Shown here piece after piece: positions 15,481 through 19,847 of a DNA stretch of 19,847 nucleotides. The position numbers were made by a program, and so were the translations under genes. How positions within the stretch are numbered: position 1 is the stretch's first letter; each line of letters starts with the position of its first letter. This DNA comes from an uncultured Chloroflexota bacterium. Its GTDB lineage: Bacteria > Chloroflexota > Dehalococcoidia > Dehalococcoidales > RBG-16-60-22. The stretch lies in assembly GCA_903915565.1 (NCBI GenBank), contig CAIWTG010000205.1, positions 1 to 19,847 of the forward strand. The letters are read 5' to 3'. Under the pieces are notes generated by a model. That model searched no databases. It was not told where the DNA came from and worked only from the letters and a program-made list of their open reading frames with translations.

Positions 15481-17073
15481 CTATATCAACAATTTTGCCT
15501 CTTCTTTAACAAAGATGTCCAGAAAGCCGCCCGGACGATGAAAAGCGGCAACATCTTCAGGTCGCGGCTGAATGGGTTGGCGGCTCTTAACAAATTCCAA
15601 CTTCTGCCACGGTTTTAATAAGGCATGAGCCCCAGCTATAGCAGCTCCAAGAGCGGCTCCGCCTTCGTCCAGAGGCACCACCGGTCGATTCCATATGGCG
15701 GCAACCCGCCTGATTATCTCGCGACTGCTCCCGGCGCCGCCGGTAACGTAAAGCGGCTGGCTGGTCTCTCTGGTGAAACCTTGCGAATGATAATAGACCG
15801 AAGCCAGCGTCGTTTCAATAAGACCGGCATAGTCAGCGCCCAGGCTCGGTTTTTCGTAACCAATTCTGACCATGTCTATGATGCCGGAAGGCGGAAAGGA
15901 CTCATCCCTCGGCTGCCAGAATACTAAGTATTGACCAACCGGGGTTTGCTGCAGCGCTTGCTCGGCGGGGTCATGTTCACCTTTTTTTAATCCGTACAGC
16001 ACCCTTAACCTGTCCCAGACAATGGTGCCGTTGGTGCGGCAGCCAAAGATGAAGGGTCTGCCCAGTCCGTCATACATGGCGTTGGCATAACCGTTCATAT
16101 CAAAGGTTTTACCGTCCGTCGATACCATGTTGACCAGGCTCGACCCCAGGCTTAGCAGGTCGCCACGCATTAAAACCTTAGATTGCGGATTATCTCCCGA
16201 CCCGGCCACAATCCGGCACGAAGGTGAAAATCCATATTTTTTTACGAAGTACAACGCTAGCTTACCGACTACCTTGTTGGGGGCAACGATAGAGGGGAGT
16301 TTTTCAAGTAAAGCCTTCCCACCGCCGTGCAAATCTTCGGTGGTAGCCTTAATTAAAGTATCCGACCATTTTTTACGCCGGTAATCCATTAATGCCATAC
16401 CGCAGGCATTGCCGTAATCTATCGGCGTTTTAGCGTTACCGGTGAGGATGGCGGTGACCAGACTGCTGATTAGTTGGATGATTTCTGCCCGGATATAAAT
16501 ATCAGGAAACTGCCGGGCGATGCGCCTGATAATCGGGCCGGTAAATCGTAAAGGAATATCGGAACCCGACAGATTTATGGCTGCCTCTTTACCGCCGACA
16601 TTACGGCGTATGTGTTCCGTCTGTTCGGTTGTATTAGAGGTCATCCATATCGGCGCGCGATTATGCGCCAAACTATCTATTAATAAAGCTACGAGATCTG
16701 ACGATGTTGAGTCTCCCTTCAATAATCTTTGGAAAACCGTCACAGCATTTTTATTGAGGTAGACGTGTCCGTGCTGCTGGCTGGAGTTATTAATGACGAC
16801 GATATCCTGTAAAGACACGCCTTGCTTAAGGTCGGCGAAAATGGCATCAAGCGCGGCGAAGAACAGCGCCGGGGGCTGACTGGCTTCGCCGTCGGACTCG
16901 GGCGGCAGGATATAGTCGTCTTTACGGATGCCGAAGGTGTTTAACCTGGAATCCTGACAGTAATCCAGCGAGTGTTCAAATACTTTCGTTTGCCGGTCGA
17001 TGTCCAGCACAACGGTTTTGATACTTTGGGTGCTGATGTCCAAACCTAATGAGAGCTTTGTATTTTTTCCCAT
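15481..17073 (-). CDS. FGGY-family carbohydrate kinase (xylulokinase-like)
   Basis: A 530-aa sugar kinase with the two-lobe actin-like ATPase fold. Seen: N-terminal phosphate loop GLDISTQS (Asp12), sugar-side motif SSQQHGHVY (about 97), catalytic base Asp294 in GSGDNP, LSLGSS phosphate loop, and C-terminal adenosine motif VTGGAGSS followed by GGAALGAA. SSQQHG resembles the eukaryotic-type xylulokinase QQHG more than the bacterial QMHG, so D-xylulose or a similar ketose is the best guess, not a certainty. The ATG at 17073 is nine bases after the end of the GH3 reading frame; TTG codons at 17076 and 17091 are possible but would abut or overlap that gene. It likely phosphorylates a sugar freed by the upstream glycosidase. 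Confidence 0.9.
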   Translation of the reverse strand: MGKNTKLSLGLDISTQSIKTVVLDIDRQTKVFEHSLDYCQDSRLNTFGIRKDDYILPPESDGEASQPPALFFAALDAIFADLKQGVSLQDIVVINNSSQQHGHVYLNKNAVTVFQRLLKGDSTSSDLVALLIDSLAHNRAPIWMTSNTTEQTEHIRRNVGGKEAAINLSGSDIPLRFTGPIIRRIARQFPDIYIRAEIIQLISSLVTAILTGNAKTPIDYGNACGMALMDYRRKKWSDTLIKATTEDLHGGGKALLEKLPSIVAPNKVVGKLALYFVKKYGFSPSCRIVAGSGDNPQSKVLMRGDLLSLGSSLVNMVSTDGKTFDMNGYANAMYDGLGRPFIFGCRTNGTIVWDRLRVLYGLKKGEHDPAEQALQQTPVGQYLVFWQPRDESFPPSGIIDMVRIGYEKPSLGADYAGLIETTLASVYYHSQGFTRETSQPLYVTGGAGSSREIIRRVAAIWNRPVVPLDEGGAALGAAIAGAHALLKPWQKLEFVKSRQPIQPRPEDVAAFHRPGGFLDIFVKEEAKLLI

Positions 17074-17080
17074 CAAAAAA

Positions 17081-18262
17081 TTATCCGGCAACCTCGAACT
17101 CGCCTTCGAGCAAGATATCTTCCGAGGAGCGTCCTATCATAACCTTGAAAGCGCCCGGCTCAACTTTACGTTCCATTTTCTTGTTATAAAACGCCAGCTG
17201 GTCGGCAGTTACCTCTAAAGCGACGGTCTTTTTCTCGCCGGGTTTCAAGTGGATACGCTCGAAGGCTTTTAACTCTTTAACCGGCCGGGTAACGCTGGCT
17301 ACGATGTCGTTAACATAGAGCTGGACAACCTCATCGCCCTCCCTTTTCCCCGTGTTCTTAATATCAACCTTTATACTAAGTGTTCCCTTAGCAGTGATTT
17401 TGGTTTTTTCTATTTTTAGATTAGCGAATTGGAAAGTCGTGTAGCTAAGACCAAATCCGAACTCGAAAAGAGGTCGGGCTTTACCGTCGACGTAATCCGT
17501 CCACGGGTCGTTCTTTCTGCCCGACGGTTTGTGGTCGTAATAGGTAGGTATCTGCCCTTCGTTAAGCGGGAAGGAATTGGGCAGCTTGCCGCCCGGATTA
17601 TAGTCGCCAAAGAGCACGTCAGCCACCGCCCGTCCGCCTTCTTCACCCGGTTCCCAGGCGTTAACAATGGCGGGTATGTTTTCTGCTAGCCATTTCATCG
17701 TGTATGGTCTCCCGTTAACCAGCACCAGCACCACAGGCGTTCCGGTTTCATATACGGCTTTCACCAAATCTTCCTGAACACCGGGTAAAGCGAGCATATC
17801 TCTGTCGCGCATCTCGCCGGAGGTGTTATCGGGCATCAAACCGCTTTTATCGCCAACTACCACAACGGTAACATCGGCCGATTTAGCGGCCTTCACAGCT
17901 TCATTAAAACCGTCTTTAGAAATATCTTTTACGCCGCAGCCCTTGGCGTAGATAACTTTAGTTTGTTGACTAACCGCTGTCTTAATGCCTTCAAGGATGC
18001 TGACTATTTTGGGCTCGGCGACCATGTCAACTTTAATATCTTTTTTAACAAGTTCTAGGTCGCCGGTTTTATTAGGCTTAAGCTCAAAGGCGGAATGGGA
18101 CGCGTAAGTATAGTCGCCCAATAAATTCCGCTGGCTGTCGGCGTTAGGACCGATGACGGCAATCGCGCGGATGTTTTTATTTAGCGGCAGAAGATTTTTA
18201 TCGTTTTTCAGCAGGATGATGGATTTGCGCGCTGCCTCCAGGGCAAGTGCGCGGTCGGCCGG
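17081..18262 (-). pseudogene. GH3 beta-glucosidase, C-terminal part (out of frame with its N-terminal part)
   Basis: Continuation of the GH3 protein in the -1 frame. From about 18259 it reads ADRALALEAARKSIILLKN, the standard opening of the GH3 C-terminal domain, then VIGPNADSQRNLLGDY, the VVVGDKSG and VLVNGRPY core, EPGEEGGRAVADVLFGDYNP, GKLPNSFP, and a fibronectin-III-like tail (VVQLYVND, RPVKELKAFERI, LKPGEKKTV). No ribosome site or sensible start codon precedes this part, so it should not be made alone. Adding one C to the CCC run at 18263-18261 joins it to the upstream part into a typical protein of about 756 aa. It ends at 17081, directly before the sugar kinase. Confidence 0.85.
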
Positions 18263-19350
18263 GTATCAATAACTTTTTCAGTCGCTTCCGGGTTAACATA
18301 GGGATTATCGAAAAGGCCAAGCTTGAACTTCATCGTCAATACCCGTGAGACTGAAAGGTCGAGGGTTGCCATTTTCACCTTACCCTTTTTTACCGCTTCC
18401 AGCAGGGGCTTGCCATAGGCATTAGTAAACGGCAGCTCAACATCCAGTCCGGCATTTAAAGCCAGCGCCGCGGCATCGCTTAAGTCGGCGGCAATTTTGT
18501 GGATTGAACTTAATTGGGCGATGGCAAAATAGTCAGAAACAACCACACCGTCAAATCCCCACTCGTCCCGCAAGATACCCGTCAGTAATTCCTCGGAAGC
18601 ACCGCAGGGTATGCCGTCGATTTCGTGGTAGGCGTTCATAACGGAGAGAATACCGGCTTCTTTGACGGCTTTCTCGAAGGGGTAGAGATAAACCTCTCTG
18701 AATAAGCGCGGCGGGATATGTGAAGGCGCGCAATTCAATCCCCCCTCCGGCAGGCCATGTCCTGCAAAATGCTTGGTCGTCGCGACGATTCCTTGCTTAA
18801 TATCGTCGCCCTGCAGGTTGCGGATGTAGGCTACGCCCATCCTGGCAACGAGGTAAGGGTCTTCGCCGAATGTTTCCTCGACTCTGCCCCAACGCGGGTC
18901 GCGGGTAACATCAAGGACGGGCGCTAAGCCCTGATGGACGCCGGTAGCCCTCATTTGCTGGCGGATGACCTGGGTTATCCTGCCGATTAAGTCCGGCTCC
19001 CAGGTGCTGGCAAGCCCGATATTCTGTGGGAAAATGGTCGCACCCCGGGCGCGGAAACCGTTAAGGCATTCTTCATGGATAATCGCCGGTATGCCAAGCT
19101 TGGTCTTTTCCACCAGGTACTTTTGAATGGCATTGATAAGAATAGCGACCTCGCGGAGCGGGAGGTTAGCGTTCATGGCTGGGGCGCTGATATGCCCGAT
19201 GCCGTTCTTTAACGCGGCGGCGGCTTTAGCCGGGGCGAATTTACCATTTTCTATTAATGGGGTGGCGAAAGTGCTGCCCAGCTGGGCGACCTTTTCTGCT
19301 AAAGTCATTTTGGATATAAGGGCTTTAACTTTGTTTTGTATATTGCTCAT
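18208..19350 (-). CDS. GH3 beta-glucosidase, N-terminal catalytic domain (frameshifted, premature stop)
   Basis: Glycoside hydrolase family 3 barrel domain that removes terminal beta-linked sugars by a retaining mechanism. Seen: MTLAEKVAQLG near the start, IHEECLNG 91-98, DVTRDPRWGRVEETFGEDPYL (147-167), KHFAGHG 193-199, and nucleophile Asp273 in VVVSDY. Authentic sequence runs to about residue 363; the last 17 residues are frameshift product before a stop, since the correct continuation lies in the -1 frame. The ATG at 19350 follows AGAGGTG by a suitable gap. No signal peptide is present, so the substrate is expected inside the cell, for example imported cellobiose-like glycosides. It lies 51 nt after the SDR gene. 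It is either a real lesion or a one-base assembly error; catalysis would need the missing C-terminal domain in most GH3 enzymes. Confidence 0.88.
   Translation of the reverse strand: MSNIQNKVKALISKMTLAEKVAQLGSTFATPLIENGKFAPAKAAAALKNGIGHISAPAMNANLPLREVAILINAIQKYLVEKTKLGIPAIIHEECLNGFRARGATIFPQNIGLASTWEPDLIGRITQVIRQQMRATGVHQGLAPVLDVTRDPRWGRVEETFGEDPYLVARMGVAYIRNLQGDDIKQGIVATTKHFAGHGLPEGGLNCAPSHIPPRLFREVYLYPFEKAVKEAGILSVMNAYHEIDGIPCGASEELLTGILRDEWGFDGVVVSDYFAIAQLSSIHKIAADLSDAAALALNAGLDVELPFTNAYGKPLLEAVKKGKVKMATLDLSVSRVLTMKFKLGLFDNPYVNPEATEKVIDTRPTAHLPWRQRANPSSC
18255..18265 (-). other. Frameshift site in the GH3 gene
   Basis: On the minus strand the sequence reads GATACCCGGCCGACC. One extra C in the CCC run (plus-strand GGG at 18261-18263) would give Asp-Thr-Pro-Ala-Asp-Arg-Ala-Leu and merge the two GH3 frames without loss of any residue. 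No slippery heptamer or strong downstream stem was recognised, so programmed frameshifting is not favoured. Confidence 0.8.
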
Positions 19351-19355
19351 GCAAC

Positions 19356-19372
19356 ACCTCTTTTTTTGAGGT
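19356..19372 (-). promoter_or_regulatory. Small hairpin holding the GH3 ribosome binding site
   Basis: In the minus-strand RNA, ACCUC and GAGGU flank a loop of seven A. The right arm is the Shine-Dalgarno sequence of the GH3 gene, so the stem could dampen translation. Five base pairs is weak and may be chance. Confidence 0.3.
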
Positions 19373-19401
19373 TATTATATCTTTTTCCTTTTGCCCCGTT
19401 A

Positions 19402-19847
19402 TTATTGTTTTGGCGGGGGGCGCATTCTCATGGGTGGAGGGTTTGCTACATAATTATTATAGGCTTCCATGTCCAGACCCTGCATCTTCATCATCTGTCC
19501 CATATTAGCTGGGACAAAGATAAGAAACTCTTCCTTTTTCATCCCTTCGATAAGACCGTCGGCTTCCTGTTCCGAGGTGAGGAACATTGGGATTTTATAC
19601 ATTTCTTTGGCTTGGTCTAACATTTCCTTTACACGTTCCGGCGGACCGACGTAGCGGGAGTTGGTGGCAATTTCGGTTTTGACGGCGCCCGGGATTAGGC
19701 AGGACACTTTTATACCTTTCGTCTTAAGGTAGCCGTGAATGACGGTGGTAAAACCAATGATGCCGGCTTTAGTGGTGATATAGGCAACGTTCAGCGGATC
19801 TGGTACATAGCCGATTCCCTGGATAGAAGAAACATTAACAATATAGC
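19402..19847 (-). CDS. Short-chain dehydrogenase/reductase (N-terminus cut by window edge)
   Basis: The last 148 residues of an SDR-family NAD(P)-dependent oxidoreductase. Visible marks are the catalytic Ser segment IVNVSSIQG, the Tyr-x3-Lys pair in VAYITTKAG, and the CLIPGAVKTEI segment after the active site that closes over the cofactor. The Rossmann glycine motif lies beyond the right edge. The C-terminus ends in an unusual Pro/Arg/Met tail (PPPMRMRPPPK). The substrate cannot be told from this part; a sugar or polyol oxidation would fit the downstream glycosidase and ketose-type kinase, but SDR context is weak evidence. It is the most upstream visible gene of the second minus-strand operon. 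Confidence 0.88.
   Translation of the reverse strand, partial: YIVNVSSIQGIGYVPDPLNVAYITTKAGIIGFTTVIHGYLKTKGIKVSCLIPGAVKTEIATNSRYVGPPERVKEMLDQAKEMYKIPMFLTSEQEADGLIEGMKKEEFLIFVPANMGQMMKMQGLDMEAYNNYVANPPPMRMRPPPKQ

Noticed and set aside
18255..18265. Programmed frameshift in the GH3 gene
   Set aside because: No recognised slippery heptamer, internal ribosome site or strong stem, and GH3 genes are not known to use recoding.
19374..19402. Internal promoter for the GH3 gene
   Set aside because: A TATAAT exists on the minus strand at 19379-19374, but the -35 position reads ATAACG, so support is too weak.
1..19847. CRISPR arrays, tRNA/rRNA genes, insertion sequences, attachment sites
   Set aside because: No regularly spaced repeats, RNA-gene sequence, transposase-like protein or terminal repeats were seen.

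Overview
This window looks like chromosomal DNA from a strictly anaerobic bacterium with Wood-Ljungdahl-type C1 chemistry. A Dehalococcoidia-like Chloroflexota is my best guess, but it rests only on gene content: Hdr/MvhD/MetF proteins, an archaeal-type split glutamate synthase and a MoaF-family protein. Composition is mid-GC by eye. No rRNA, tRNA, CRISPR array or insertion sequence was seen, and no gene-free stretch exceeds about 240 bases.

Region 1 (12487 down to 1, minus strand) is one long, tightly packed operon of eight genes. In transcription order: mvhD-like (142 aa); metF-like (299 aa); a degenerate glutamate-synthase-like ferredoxin protein (468 aa); the FMN/Fe-S synthase subunit of an archaeal-type glutamate synthase (526 aa); a fused glutamine amidotransferase + GXGXG subunit (873 aa); hdrC (188 aa); hdrB (288 aa); and a giant hdrA (1351 residues visible, C-terminus off the left edge). 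The HdrA carries an inserted GltD/NfnB-like FAD/NAD module between two HdrA-type flavin modules. Every part of a glutamate synthase is therefore present, but the GltD part is built into HdrA. Gaps of about 12-40 nt, ATGA overlaps and one longer overlap suggest co-translation. The likely job is a flavin-based electron bifurcating or confurcating complex linking NAD(H), methylene-tetrahydrofolate, ferredoxin/thiol-type chemistry and glutamine/2-oxoglutarate chemistry. That coupling is inference.

Region 2 (12488-12726) is a divergent control region. The minus-strand promoter has a perfect TTGACA, a 17-bp spacer and a TAATAT, followed directly by a perfect 9-bp palindrome near the transcription start. 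The plus-strand promoter has TTGTTT, a 17-bp spacer and TATAAT, and drives the next gene.

Region 3 (12727-14466, plus) is a single gene for a 579-aa protein made of two fused MoaF-like (calycin-type) repeats.

Region 4 (19847 down to 14493, minus) is a second operon, convergent with the MoaF-like gene: an SDR oxidoreductase (N-terminus off the right edge), a GH3 beta-glucosidase split by a one-base frameshift in a short C run, an FGGY sugar kinase and an HSL-type alpha/beta hydrolase. It reads as an intracellular glycoside/sugar-use cassette with no evident tie to the Hdr operon.
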